Shown here one piece after another: positions 8,685 through 16,836 of a stretch of DNA of 64,000 nt. A program made the translations under genes and the position numbers. The DNA lies in NCBI GenBank assembly GCA_050875145.1, contig JBNMLH010000004.1, positions 62,001 to 126,000 on the forward strand, read 5' to 3'. How positions within the stretch are numbered: position 1 is the first letter of the stretch; each line of letters opens with the position of its first letter. A model generated the notes under the pieces. The model was not told the origin of the DNA. It made no database searches and saw only the letters and a program-made list of their open reading frames with translations. Source of the DNA: CAG-411 sp050875145. GTDB lineage: Bacteria; Bacillota; Clostridia; Lachnospirales; Lachnospiraceae.

Positions 8685-10259
8685 TTGGAAAAAGAGACAA
8701 TTATTGTACTGGACTTTGGTGGACAGTATAACCAATTAGTTGCACGTCGCGTTCGTGAATGTAATGTGTATTGTGAAATTTATTCATATCGTATCGAACT
8801 GGATAAAATTAAAGAAATGAACCCAAAGGGAATCATTTTGACAGGTGGACCAAATAGCTGTTATGAGCCAGATTCACCTACTTATTCCAAGGAATTATTT
8901 GAACTTGGTATTCCGGTATTAGGACTTTGCTATGGTGCACAATTGATGATGCATGTATTGGGTGGAGAGGTAATTACTCCAGAGGTTGGAGAATATGGAA
9001 AGACAGACATTACTTACACAGAAAATGCAGTATTGTTCCAAGATATTCCAAAGCAGTCTGTTTGCTGGATGAGTCATTTTGACCGCATTTCAAAAGTGGC
9101 ACCAGGATTTGAAATTACTGCTTCTACAGCAGATTGTCCAATCGCAGCTACTCAGAATGTAGATAAAAAGCTTTATGCGATTCAGTTCCATCCAGAAGTG
9201 TTGCATACAGAGCATGGAACAGAAATGATTGATAACTTTGTAAAGAAGGTCTGTGGCTGTGCTGGAACATGGAGAATGGATTCTTTTGTAGAAAATACAA
9301 TTACAGAAGTGCGTAATAAGGTAGGAAATGGTAAGGTTCTTCTTGCTCTTTCCGGTGGAGTGGATTCTTCGGTTCTTGCAGCATTACTTGCGAAAGCCAT
9401 TGGAAATCAGCTTACTTGTGTATTTGTGGATCATGGGCTTCTTCGTAAGAACGAGGGGGATGAAGTAGAAGGTGTATTTGGTGAAAATGGCGAATTTAAT
9501 ATCAACTTTATCCGTGTCAATGCACAGGAGAGATATTATGAAAAACTTGCTGGTGTAACAGAGCCGGAAGCGAAGAGAAAGATTATTGGAGAAGAGTTTA
9601 TCCGTGTATTTGAGGAAGAGGCTAAAAAAATTGGTACAGTAGATTTCCTTGCACAGGGAACTATTTATCCAGATGTAGTGGAGTCAGGACTTGGCGGAGA
9701 ATCAGCAGTCATTAAGTCACACCATAATGTAGGCGGATTACCAGACTATGTGGATTTTAAGGATATTATTGAGCCACTTCGTTCGTTATTTAAAGATGAA
9801 GTGCGTAAGGTGGGACTGGAGCTTGGACTTCCAGAATACTTAGTATATCGTCAGCCATTCCCAGGTCCAGGACTTGGTATCCGTATCATTGGTGAGGTAA
9901 CAGCAGAAAAGGTACGCATCGTACAAGACGCAGATGCCATCTACCGAGAAGAAGTGGATAAGGCAGCCGCAGAATATAAGCAGGCAAACGGTGTAGAAGC
10001 ACCATGGATGCCAAACCAGTATTTTGCCGCATTAACAAACATGAGATCCGTAGGTGTCATGGGGGATGAAAGAACCTATGATTATGCCGTAGCGGTAAGA
10101 GCCGTCAGAACGGTGGACTTTATGACCGCCGAGGCAGCAGAAATACCATTTGAGGTATTGCAGACAGTGATGAGCAGAATCATCAATGAAGTGAAAGGAG
10201 TCAATCGTGTATTCTACGATTTGACCAGTAAGCCACCTGGAACGATTGAGTTTGAGTAA
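8685..10259 (+). CDS. guaA: GMP synthase (glutamine-hydrolysing)
   Basis: GuaA converts XMP, ATP and glutamine to GMP in the cytosol. The 524-residue protein has the N-terminal class I amidotransferase domain (nucleophile in GLCYGAQLMMH, His/Glu in FHPEV), the ATP-pyrophosphatase P-loop LALSGGVDSS (about 225) and the C-terminal dimerisation domain ending DLTSKPPGTIEFE. The start codon is TTG at 8685, supported by AGGAGGAAG at 8671-8679 and by the alignment of the first residues with the family. The final four codons GAG TTT GAG TAA are the attachment site of the island that follows. Integration has left the protein C-terminus intact. Confidence 0.97.
   Translation: MEKETIIVLDFGGQYNQLVARRVRECNVYCEIYSYRIELDKIKEMNPKGIILTGGPNSCYEPDSPTYSKELFELGIPVLGLCYGAQLMMHVLGGEVITPEVGEYGKTDITYTENAVLFQDIPKQSVCWMSHFDRISKVAPGFEITASTADCPIAATQNVDKKLYAIQFHPEVLHTEHGTEMIDNFVKKVCGCAGTWRMDSFVENTITEVRNKVGNGKVLLALSGGVDSSVLAALLAKAIGNQLTCVFVDHGLLRKNEGDEVEGVFGENGEFNINFIRVNAQERYYEKLAGVTEPEAKRKIIGEEFIRVFEEEAKKIGTVDFLAQGTIYPDVVESGLGGESAVIKSHHNVGGLPDYVDFKDIIEPLRSLFKDEVRKVGLELGLPEYLVYRQPFPGPGLGIRIIGEVTAEKVRIVQDADAIYREEVDKAAAEYKQANGVEAPWMPNQYFAALTNMRSVGVMGDERTYDYAVAVRAVRTVDFMTAEAAEIPFEVLQTVMSRIINEVKGVNRVFYDLTSKPPGTIEFE
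10248..10259 (+). other. att core 0: 3' end of guaA (attL of segment 1)
   Basis: GAGTTTGAGTAA encodes the last three residues of GuaA plus stop (Glu-Phe-Glu-stop). Variants recur at 20827, 29389, 33846 and 38174. The 3' end of guaA is a known insertion site for tyrosine-recombinase islands, and the integrase gene lies 1.2 kb downstream. Confidence 0.85.
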
Positions 10260-10268
10260 TATACAAAA

Positions 10269-10308
10269 CCCCACAAATGGCGTAAATACGCTGTTTGTGG
10301 GGCTTTTC
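10269..10308 (+). terminator. Intrinsic terminator 10 bp behind guaA, brought by the island
   Basis: CCCCACAAA (10269-10277) pairs with TTTGTGGGG (10294-10302) and an inner GCGT/ACGC stem caps it; CTTTTCTTTT follows. Because the att core lies between guaA and this hairpin, it belongs to the inserted DNA and replaces the host terminator. Confidence 0.85.
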
Positions 10309-10318
10309 TTTTCTCTGT

Positions 10319-10335
10319 GATACCTTTTTGATACC
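10319..10335 (+). promoter_or_regulatory. Left arm-type direct repeats GATACC x2 (segment 1)
   Basis: GATACC at 10319-10324 and 10330-10335 start 11 bp apart, 60 bp inside the core. The same hexamer, again at 10-11 bp spacing, is found three times near the right end (20697, 20707, 20718). This is the expected pattern for integrase arm-binding sites. Binding itself is inferred. Confidence 0.65.
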
Positions 10336-10389
10336 TATATGGAGGTATTCACTGAGTAATAAAGTTCTAAACATGTATTTTCTATTATT

Positions 10390-10974
10390 TCAGGATTCCG
10401 TTTCGGAGTCATTTTTTTTCCATTTATATTTGGGCTCACATGGTTTGCAGGAGGTACCCTGTTCGGTGCAGGTGTCAGGCCAGTTCAGTTTCCATTCCAG
10501 GTATTCGTCCTGGGTGATCTCGCCGTTACCAAGTTCCTGTTTGTGTATCATCCATTCGTGCATAAATGCGTTGACCGAATTGTAATTGAACCACATTCCC
10601 ACCGGCGAAACGGCAGGCATATCGTCATTGTCATCATACTGTGCCTTTATCTGTTTACCCGTTCCATATTTCTTTTTGCTTGGAACCATGGGGAAGAACT
10701 GCAGTGCATCTGGATTATCCACATCCAGCCAGAAGAATGTCTGCATGATGTCTTCTGCGGAACCGGATACGGGCGGTATGAAATTGATGTAATTGACATC
10801 CAGTACCTTAGCGATATCCATAAGCATATCTTTCTTTGGTACACGATAATTCGTTTCATATTGTGCCATCCGGTTATCTGCTCCCTTTGCAGGCAGTCCG
10901 ATGGCAACACCAAGCTGCTGTTGTGTCATGCCGCGAAATGTACGGATATATTTTATTTTTTCACCAACGGTCAT
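10390..10974 (-). CDS. XRE-family helix-turn-helix regulator of the integrative element
   Basis: The 194-residue protein begins with an XRE-type helix-turn-helix (about residues 3-62: GEKIKYIRTFRGMTQQQLGVAIG and onward) and ends in a charged domain of about 120 residues that I do not recognise. GAGGTAA lies 8 bases before the start. It is divergent from the excisionase-integrase genes, the usual place for the repressor of an integrative element. TGCGAA-containing motifs flank the divergent promoter and are candidate operators. It is intact although the integrase is not. Confidence 0.82.
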   Translation of the reverse strand: MTVGEKIKYIRTFRGMTQQQLGVAIGLPAKGADNRMAQYETNYRVPKKDMLMDIAKVLDVNYINFIPPVSGSAEDIMQTFFWLDVDNPDALQFFPMVPSKKKYGTGKQIKAQYDDNDDMPAVSPVGMWFNYNSVNAFMHEWMIHKQELGNGEITQDEYLEWKLNWPDTCTEQGTSCKPCEPKYKWKKNDSETES

Positions 10975-11070
10975 ATGTGATTACCTCGTTTCATCAGATT
11001 GACAGATAAAAAGAAAATATTCTGCCTGACTTTATTATACGGGATGGAATGGATGAAGTAAAGAAGGAAA

Positions 11071-11164
11071 TTAACAAATTTGCGAAATAAAAATAAAAAA
11101 GATATTGACATTTAAAAAAATGCGAATTATAATGGGCATCACAAAACATTAACATATATGCGAA
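11071..11164. promoter_or_regulatory. xis/int promoter flanked by TGCGAA operator-like motifs
   Basis: TTGACA (11105-11110) and TATAAT (11128-11133) are 17 bp apart, a consensus sigma-A promoter pointing to the excisionase gene. TTAACAAATTTGCGAA (11071-11086) and TTAACATATATGCGAA (11149-11164) flank it, and a third ATGCGAA overlaps the spacer near 11120. These are likely binding sites for the divergent XRE regulator. Confidence 0.65.
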
Positions 11165-11205
11165 TGTAGATTTGCAATACAAATAAAGGAAAGGAGGTCA
11201 CAGCT

Positions 11206-11388
11206 ATGGAACAGAGTGTTTTTATCTCCGCACAGGAAGTGGCAGACATGCTTGGAATTTCCAAATCCAAAGCATACCGCATTGTGCGTGAACTGAATGA
11301 GGAACTGGAAGCAAAAGGTTTTATTACTGTAGCAGGCAGAGTCAGCAGAAAGTTCTTTGAAGAAAAGTTTTATGGAGCAGCAGGCTGA
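11206..11388 (+). CDS. Excisionase-like small DNA-binding protein
   Basis: This 60-residue protein has the helix-turn-helix pattern of excisionase/MerR-like proteins (VFISAQEVADMLGISKSKAY). It sits 86 bp before the integrase gene in the same direction, with AAAGGAGG at about 11191-11198 as ribosome site. Proteins of this size and place bend attL/attR DNA and direct excision. A role as an activator of integrase transcription is an alternative. Confidence 0.75.
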   Translation: MEQSVFISAQEVADMLGISKSKAYRIVRELNEELEAKGFITVAGRVSRKFFEEKFYGAAG

Positions 11389-11474
11389 CAGGTTTTTGGA
11401 CAATAGACGGTTTCAGGACAGGTGCAGGGTGGAACAGTACGGTTCCACTTTGCAGACGGAAAGGAGAAATGTGT

Positions 11475-12356
11475 ATGGCAGCATATAAAGATGAAGAACG
11501 TGGAACATGGTATGTTTCGTTCCACTATTATGACTGGACAGGAAAGAACAAGCGTAAATTAAAACGTGGATTTAAAACAAGAAAAGAGGCACTGGAGTGG
11601 GAACAGCATTTCCGGATGAGGGAAGAGTCCAATCTGGACATGACCTTTGCTGATTTTTGGAAGTCCTATGAAATGGACATGAGACCGAAACTCAAAGAGA
11701 ATACGTGGAACACAAAAGAAGCGGTGGTGCAAAGCAAGATACTTCCTTATTTTAAGGATAAGAAGATGAAAGACATTAAGGCGAAGGACATTATTACCTG
11801 GCAGAATAAGATGTCTGCTCTGAAAGGAGCGGACGGAAAGCCGTTCAAGCCTACTTACCTGAAGACCATTCAATCGGAATTGTCTGCACTGTTCAACCAT
11901 GCGGTGCGGTTTTATGAGTTAAAGGACAATCCGGTTGTAAAGGCAGGACCACTGGGAAAAGGAAAAGCAGATGAAATGAATTTCTGGACAAGGGAAGAAT
12001 ACCTGAAATTCATTGAAGCGGTGAAAGATAAACCGGTATCCTATTATGCGTTTCAGATACTTTACTGGTGCGGGTTAAGGTGTGGCGAACTGCTGGCACT
12101 TTGTCCCGGCGACATAGATACCGGAAACAAGATACTCCACATCACAAAGTCTTATCAACGGATAAAAGGAAAAGATGTGATCACAGACCCGAAGACGCCC
12201 AAGAGCAAAAGAGACGTGAGCATACCGGATTTTCTGTGTGGGGAACTGGAACAGTATCTGGGAATGCTGTATGGTTATCAGCCTACTGACCGCATTTTTC
12301 AAATCTCGAAATCCTATCTTCATCATGAGATGGACAGGGGAGCAGCCACAAGCTGA
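11475..12356 (+). pseudogene. int: Tyrosine recombinase/integrase, truncated by IS3 insertion
   Basis: About 293 residues remain of an expected 380-400. An AP2-like arm-binding N-terminus (about 1-50), a SAM-like core-binding domain (about 55-160) and the start of the catalytic domain with the first catalytic Arg (YWCGLRCGELLAL) are present. The HxLRH box and the nucleophilic Tyr are missing. The reading frame runs straight into the left end of an IS3 element, and the stop codon TGA (12354-12356) is the first bases of that element. The missing 3' part is not found beyond the element. ATG 11475 is chosen because AAGGAG (11461-11466) is 8 bases upstream; ATG 11469 would be too close. Confidence 0.9.
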
Positions 12357-12413
12357 GATGATTGAGATGGTCAAGCATTTTTGTAACACCAATACTGAAA
12401 AGATTTCATTGTA

Positions 12414-13115
12414 TTATGAGTATCTTTTTTCAAATGGCGTAAGATATCCGTTTGATGAATGTGGACGTATATGATTGTAATATCCATAAATATATTCTTC
12501 TGTTTTGCGGTTTAAAATTTCATCGGTTGAAAACTGATGATTCCATATAAATTCACTTTTAAATGTTCCGTAAAAGCTTTCCATGCACGAATTGTCATAG
12601 GGGCAGCCTGCTTTACTCATACTCTGTTGTATGCCATGTTTTTCACAGAATTCTGTAAATGCACGCGAAGTATATTGGGAGCCCTGGTCGCTGTGCAATA
12701 TTAATGAATCAGATACTTTATTTCTGGATAATGCAATTTTTAGCGTATTAATAGCCAGTGCTGCATCTATATGACTGCTGTTTAATGTTGCAACAACCGA
12801 TTTATCATATAGATCCAATATACTGCAATTATATCTTTTTGCTCCATCTGAAAGATACAGATAAGTAAAATCAGTACACCACTTTTCATTAGGACGGATA
12901 GATTTAAAATCCTGTTTTAAAAGATTATCAAACTTTTTATAACATTCTCCTTTGTGATAGCGTGGTTTCTTTCGCAGTACAACAGACCTGATATTCAACT
13001 CATTCATATACTTTAATACGGTTGTTCTACTCAGGTGGATCTTTCTTTTCGCAAGAAAGATCTGCATCATACGGTAGCCGGGTCTGCCTTCATACTCATG
13101 GTAAATAGCAAGCAT
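12414..13115 (-). CDS. IS3-family transposase OrfB (DDE catalytic part)
   Basis: The rve-type integrase domain has the three acidic residues in CTDFTYL, LHSDQGSQYTS and CMESFYGTFKSE. The frame stays open upstream of ATG 13115 to about 13295 and overlaps the end of OrfA, where a run of seven A followed by G on the coding strand offers a -1 frameshift site. The working product is therefore probably an OrfAB fusion, with the OrfB part about 290 residues long. Confidence 0.87.
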   Translation of the reverse strand: MLAIYHEYEGRPGYRMMQIFLAKRKIHLSRTTVLKYMNELNIRSVVLRKKPRYHKGECYKKFDNLLKQDFKSIRPNEKWCTDFTYLYLSDGAKRYNCSILDLYDKSVVATLNSSHIDAALAINTLKIALSRNKVSDSLILHSDQGSQYTSRAFTEFCEKHGIQQSMSKAGCPYDNSCMESFYGTFKSEFIWNHQFSTDEILNRKTEEYIYGYYNHIRPHSSNGYLTPFEKRYS

Positions 13116-13264
13116 TACTTTCTGATGAGTTTTTTTCTTTTTATAATATTCTTTCTTACGCTGTTTTTTATAATTGTAATATGCGTTCGGATATATTTTT
13201 AGTCGGCTTAACAGCCAGCGTAATCCAAACTTCTGCTGATATGTGTCAATGAATTGATACTGTT

Positions 13265-13567
13265 CTAATCGAGTTCCTTTGCGAAGAATGCGGCAGCTTT
13301 TTTTAAGAATGCGTTTTCCTTTTGAGCCTCAGCAAGTTGTCTATGAAGTTTAAGATTCTCTTCATAAAGCTCCTTTGTATTTTTTGCTTCTGGATTAATT
13401 TTGCATTCTTCTTCGAACTTCCGTATCCAGCTGCGGACAGTTCCTTCCCCAAGAGAGTATTCTTCATTCACACTTTTTATTGTACGCCCTTCATCTAAAA
13501 CAAGACGTACCACTTTTTGTTTAAATTCGGGTTCATAATTTCGATTTTGTTTTGACATATATAACAC
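13265..13567 (-). CDS. IS3-family transposase OrfA
   Basis: The 100-residue protein has the Tnp_8-type helix-turn-helix (YEPEFKQKVVRLVLDEG through GTVRSWIRKFEEE) and a C-terminal leucine-zipper-like segment (LKLHRQLAEAQKENAFLKKA). It overlaps the OrfB frame near its 3' end as usual in this family. The start is ATG 13567 or ATG 13558. Confidence 0.87.
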   Translation of the reverse strand: MLYMSKQNRNYEPEFKQKVVRLVLDEGRTIKSVNEEYSLGEGTVRSWIRKFEEECKINPEAKNTKELYEENLKLHRQLAEAQKENAFLKKAAAFFAKELD

Positions 13568-13704
13568 CTTTACTTTCTTTAATATTATATCATTTTTCTC
13601 CGTATTAGTGTTACAACTTCAGTATATCATCTCAGTTATTTGTTTTTATGATGATGAAATAAAGGAATAGAGTATGTTGTTTGTAAAAAAATAAAAACAC
13701 AAAA

Positions 13705-13764
13705 TATGAGTTCTCATAAATTGTTGAGATTTCGCTTGATATATGTTGCGAACTGTGATAAACT
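13705..13764 (+). promoter_or_regulatory. Promoter and palindrome in front of the R-M operon
   Basis: TTGATA (13736-13741) and TAAACT (13759-13764) are 17 bp apart. Upstream lies the palindrome TATGAGTTCTCATA (13705-13718). The first gene downstream is a small helix-turn-helix protein, so the palindrome is a candidate site for that regulator. Confidence 0.45.
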
Positions 13765-13804
13765 AATAGAAAGTATGTTCTAGGTAAATGTTTTGGAGGT
13801 TGGA

Positions 13805-14017
13805 ATGAAGATAAGTTATAAAAAGTTGTGGAAATTGTTAATTGATCGAGACATGAAGAAAAAAGAACTTGCGGAAGAGGCTTGTATAAGTTCGGCGTCA
13901 ATAGCTAAATTAGGAAGAAATGAAAATGTTAATACGGATATTCTGTTGAAAATATGTGTGGCATTAGAGTGTGATGTGTCTGATATTATGGAAGTTGTGG
14001 CAGATGATGATGCTTAA
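13805..14017 (+). CDS. Small XRE-type regulator at the head of the R-M operon
   Basis: The 70-residue protein is almost entirely a Cro/CI-type helix-turn-helix (KLWKLLIDRDMKKKELAEEA, then SSASIAKLGRNENV). Proteins of this kind are common just ahead of cytosine methyltransferase genes and probably time expression of methyltransferase and nuclease, as controller proteins do. ATG 13805 follows GGAGGT at 13795-13800; a TTG at 13793 is possible but overlaps that site. The vsr gene starts 15 bp after its stop codon. Confidence 0.8.
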   Translation: MKISYKKLWKLLIDRDMKKKELAEEACISSASIAKLGRNENVNTDILLKICVALECDVSDIMEVVADDDA

Positions 14018-14031
14018 GACGAGGTGACATA

Positions 14032-14472
14032 ATGGATCGTTTGACAAAGGAACAACGTCATAAGAATATGAAAAATATAAAAAGTAAGGATACCAGTATA
14101 GAAGTGATTTTGAGAAAGGCATTATGGAATAAAGGTTATCGTTATAGAAAAAATGATAAGAGTTTACCGGGAAAACCCGATATAGTATTGCCTAAATATA
14201 AGATTGCTATTTTCTGTGACAGTGAATTTTTTCATGGAAAGGACTGGGAAGTATTAAAGCCTCAGTTGGAGAGGGGAAAAAATGCAGATTTTTGGATTGA
14301 GAAAATATCTAAAAATCAGAAAAGGGATGATGAAGTGAATAAGAAACTTCAATTTCTTGGTTGGACTGTAATAAGGTTTTGGGGGAAAGATATTACGAAA
14401 AAAACAGATGAGTGTGTTCAGGTTATTGAGGAAACGATTTTTGATATGTTGGTGAATGAAGAAGATTATTAG
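14032..14472 (+). CDS. vsr: Very short patch repair endonuclease (Vsr)
   Basis: Vsr nicks at T:G mismatches that arise when 5-methylcytosine deaminates, and so protects sites of the linked methyltransferase. The 146 residues match the family. The N-terminal RHKNMKNIKSKDTSIE, the catalytic Asp in GKPDIVLP, the later FFHGKDW motif and VIRFWG are recognisable. The motif usually written FVDGCFWHG reads FCDSEFFHG here, a divergence near the metal site. The 3' end overlaps the upstream extension of the methyltransferase frame, indicating one operon. Confidence 0.92.
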   Translation: MDRLTKEQRHKNMKNIKSKDTSIEVILRKALWNKGYRYRKNDKSLPGKPDIVLPKYKIAIFCDSEFFHGKDWEVLKPQLERGKNADFWIEKISKNQKRDDEVNKKLQFLGWTVIRFWGKDITKKTDECVQVIEETIFDMLVNEEDY

Positions 14473-14491
14473 ACGTAAAGGAGATTGTGTG

Positions 14492-15493
14492 ATGTACAAG
14501 TCAATAGATTTATTTGCCGGAATAGGTGGAATACGGAAGGGGTTTGATAACGCTTTTGGTAAAGATATTAAAACGGTTTTTGTAAGTGAATGGGATGAAT
14601 ATGCTCAGAAAACATATAAACTCAATTATCATGATGATTTTGAAATTGCGGGAGACATTACGCAAATCGATGAAAAAGACATACCGGAATTTGATATATG
14701 TTTAGCTGGTTTTCCGTGTCAGGCTTTTTCACTGGCAGGAAAGAGAATGGGATTTGATGATGATTACAAGGGAATGTGCCGGGGAACTTTATTTCAGGAT
14801 GTAGTGCGAATTTGTGAATACAGAAAGCCTAAGGTTATATTTTGTGAAAATGTAAAAGGTCTTACCATACATGACAGAGGACGTACTTTTAAGGTGATAA
14901 AAAGGGCTTTTGAACAGATTGGTTATACAGTTTATGATAAAGTTTTGAACAGTAAAGATTTTGGTGTTCCGCAAAACAGGGAACGAATTTATATTGTTGC
15001 ATTTAGAAATGATATTGACAGCAGTTCTTTTGTTTTCCCGGAAGGGGATAATCCTAATACCTGTATACGGGATATAATGGAGGAAGAAGAAGTAAGTGTA
15101 AAGTATTATTTATCTACCGTATATATTGAAACTTTGAAAAGGCATAAGGAGCGTCATAAGGCAAAAGGTAATGGGTTTGGTTATGAAATAAGGGATTTAG
15201 ATGGACAGGCAGGTGCCATAGTATGTGGTGGTATGGGAAGAGAAAGAAATCTGATCGTGGATAAACGTTTGACAAATTTCGTACCAGTAACACATATTAA
15301 AGGAGAGGTAAATCGAAAAGGAATACGAAAGATGACACCAAGAGAATGGGCAAGACTCCAGGGGTTCCCGGATGATTTCAAGTTAGAGCTGGCTGATACA
15401 CATTTATATAAGCAATTTGGTAACAGTGTTACCGTAAATGTGATTGAGGCGATTGCAAAAGAAATAAGGGGGGTATTGGAAAATGGCAGATAA
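14492..15493 (+). CDS. DNA (cytosine-5)-methyltransferase
   Basis: This SAM-dependent enzyme of about 333 residues has motif I DLFAGIGGIRKGF, catalytic motif IV GFPCQAFSLAGKR with Pro-Cys-Gln, motif VI ENVKGL, motif VIII QNRERIYIVAF and motif X QFGNSVTVNVI. ATG 14492 has AAAGGAG 8 bases upstream and is chosen over ATG 14456 inside vsr. The 3' end overlaps the restriction gene by 11 bp. Since the neighbour resembles HpaII nucleases, the likely target is CCGG. This is inferred from the pair, not read from the target-recognition domain. Confidence 0.95.
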   Translation: MYKSIDLFAGIGGIRKGFDNAFGKDIKTVFVSEWDEYAQKTYKLNYHDDFEIAGDITQIDEKDIPEFDICLAGFPCQAFSLAGKRMGFDDDYKGMCRGTLFQDVVRICEYRKPKVIFCENVKGLTIHDRGRTFKVIKRAFEQIGYTVYDKVLNSKDFGVPQNRERIYIVAFRNDIDSSSFVFPEGDNPNTCIRDIMEEEEVSVKYYLSTVYIETLKRHKERHKAKGNGFGYEIRDLDGQAGAIVCGGMGRERNLIVDKRLTNFVPVTHIKGEVNRKGIRKMTPREWARLQGFPDDFKLELADTHLYKQFGNSVTVNVIEAIAKEIRGVLENGR

Positions 15494-16568
15494 AAAAGAT
15501 GGAAGAATGTCAGGTAATAAGGGAGAATGGTCTGAATTGTACGCTTTTATGAAGTTGTTAAGTCAGGGGCGTGTATATGCAGCAAATGAAAAGGTAGAAA
15601 AAATTGATGATGTATATTATCCGATATTGAAAATAATGAGAGAAGAACAGAAGGGAACAAGGATTGATTACGTCATTGAGAATGATAAAGTGGTAGTGGA
15701 GATACAGAAAAAAAGAATTATGACCATAGATAGAAGCGAGTTAGATGAACAGGCAAATAACTTATTGGAGGAAATTGCAAAACACAGCGGAAGTTTTGAA
15801 CTGGAAGAGGTAGCTGAATTTGCTAATGGAATTAAGGTTACTAAGATAAAAGCACCGTCAGAGGATACGACAGATATATCCATGCAAATACAAGATATAC
15901 ATACAAATTATGTCAGAGATGTAGGATTTTCAATTAAATCAGAAGTGGGACATGCTCCAACACTTTTGAATGCTGGAAAGACAACCAACTTTATTTATAA
16001 AGTCGAGGGGATTACTCATGAACAGGCAAATGAAATCAATGCAATTGACACCAGAAATAAAATAAAGGACAGAATGGCAAAAATCAGAGAGTATGGTGGA
16101 AAAATAACATATTCAGGGATGAACCATGATGGGTTTAAAAGAAATCTCATTATGGTAGACAGCAGTATGCCACAAATACTTGCCAATATGCTGCTGTATT
16201 TTTACGATGAAGATGTGAAGGAATGTAAAACCTTGGTCAAAATGGCAGGTGAACGTGATCCGTTAGAATATGGAGATGCCATGATGTATGAGTATAAATT
16301 CAAAAAGTTTTTGTGTTCCTGTGCGTTGGGAATGAAACCTGCAAAACCATGGGACGGATTGGATGAGGCGAATGGTGGTTATGTTATCGTGAAAGCAGAT
16401 GGCGAGATTTTGGCATATCATATATATAACCGAAATTTCTTTGAGCAGTATTTGCTAGATAATACGATTTGCGAAAGAGCATCTACCACAAGACATGAGT
16501 ATATGAGTTTGTATGAAGACAATGGGCAGATGTATATTAAGTTTAATTTACAGGTGCGGTTTAAGTAA
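15483..16568 (+). CDS. HpaII-family type II restriction endonuclease
   Basis: The 361-residue protein begins with GNKGEWSELYAFMKLLSQGR, which I recognise as the start typical of the HpaII restriction endonuclease family, and its length fits that family (about 358). It is translationally coupled to the cytosine methyltransferase (11 bp overlap), as cognate nucleases often are. HpaII cleaves CCGG. The specificity assignment rests on family resemblance, and I cannot verify it further here. The gene appears intact. Confidence 0.8.
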   Translation: MADKKDGRMSGNKGEWSELYAFMKLLSQGRVYAANEKVEKIDDVYYPILKIMREEQKGTRIDYVIENDKVVVEIQKKRIMTIDRSELDEQANNLLEEIAKHSGSFELEEVAEFANGIKVTKIKAPSEDTTDISMQIQDIHTNYVRDVGFSIKSEVGHAPTLLNAGKTTNFIYKVEGITHEQANEINAIDTRNKIKDRMAKIREYGGKITYSGMNHDGFKRNLIMVDSSMPQILANMLLYFYDEDVKECKTLVKMAGERDPLEYGDAMMYEYKFKKFLCSCALGMKPAKPWDGLDEANGGYVIVKADGEILAYHIYNRNFFEQYLLDNTICERASTTRHEYMSLYEDNGQMYIKFNLQVRFK

Positions 16569-16836
16569 GATAAAGTGATGGTTTAGATATATATGGAACA
16601 TTCATAATAATCATATTTGTTTGCTTTATAGAGTGGAATAGGACAATACAATAGCATTGCTGTTAAAAATTATATTTTTCTGAATGATTTCATATCATAT
16701 TCAGATCTGGAGTGTTCAAAGGGGATGGGGGATAATGTGAGTGATAATTTTATATTATTAGGGATGATATGGTGATTGTGATAAGTGTGCTGTATAGCAC
16801 TCCAAGTATTGAAAATTAGTTGGAAGGAGTTTACAA

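Larger units (their letters stand above)
12354..13634 (-). mobile_element. IS3-family insertion sequence, copy 1, inside the integrase gene
   Basis: The ends carry TGAGATGAT (12354-12362) and its complement ATCATCTCA (13626-13634), and TTGTAACACCAATAC/TTGTAACACTAATAC lie further inside each end. The element of about 1.28 kb encodes OrfA and OrfB on the minus strand. The flanking trinucleotides do not match, so no target duplication is visible. That, and the loss of the integrase 3' end, points to a deletion after or during insertion. Confidence 0.88.

Noticed and set aside
10295..10980. Plus-strand frames opposite the XRE regulator gene
   Set aside because: The minus-strand frame has a clear helix-turn-helix domain and ribosome site. 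The plus-strand frames have neither.
12238..12474. Frame spanning the integrase/IS junction
   Set aside because: It crosses the IS end in a frame different from the integrase and has no domain match.
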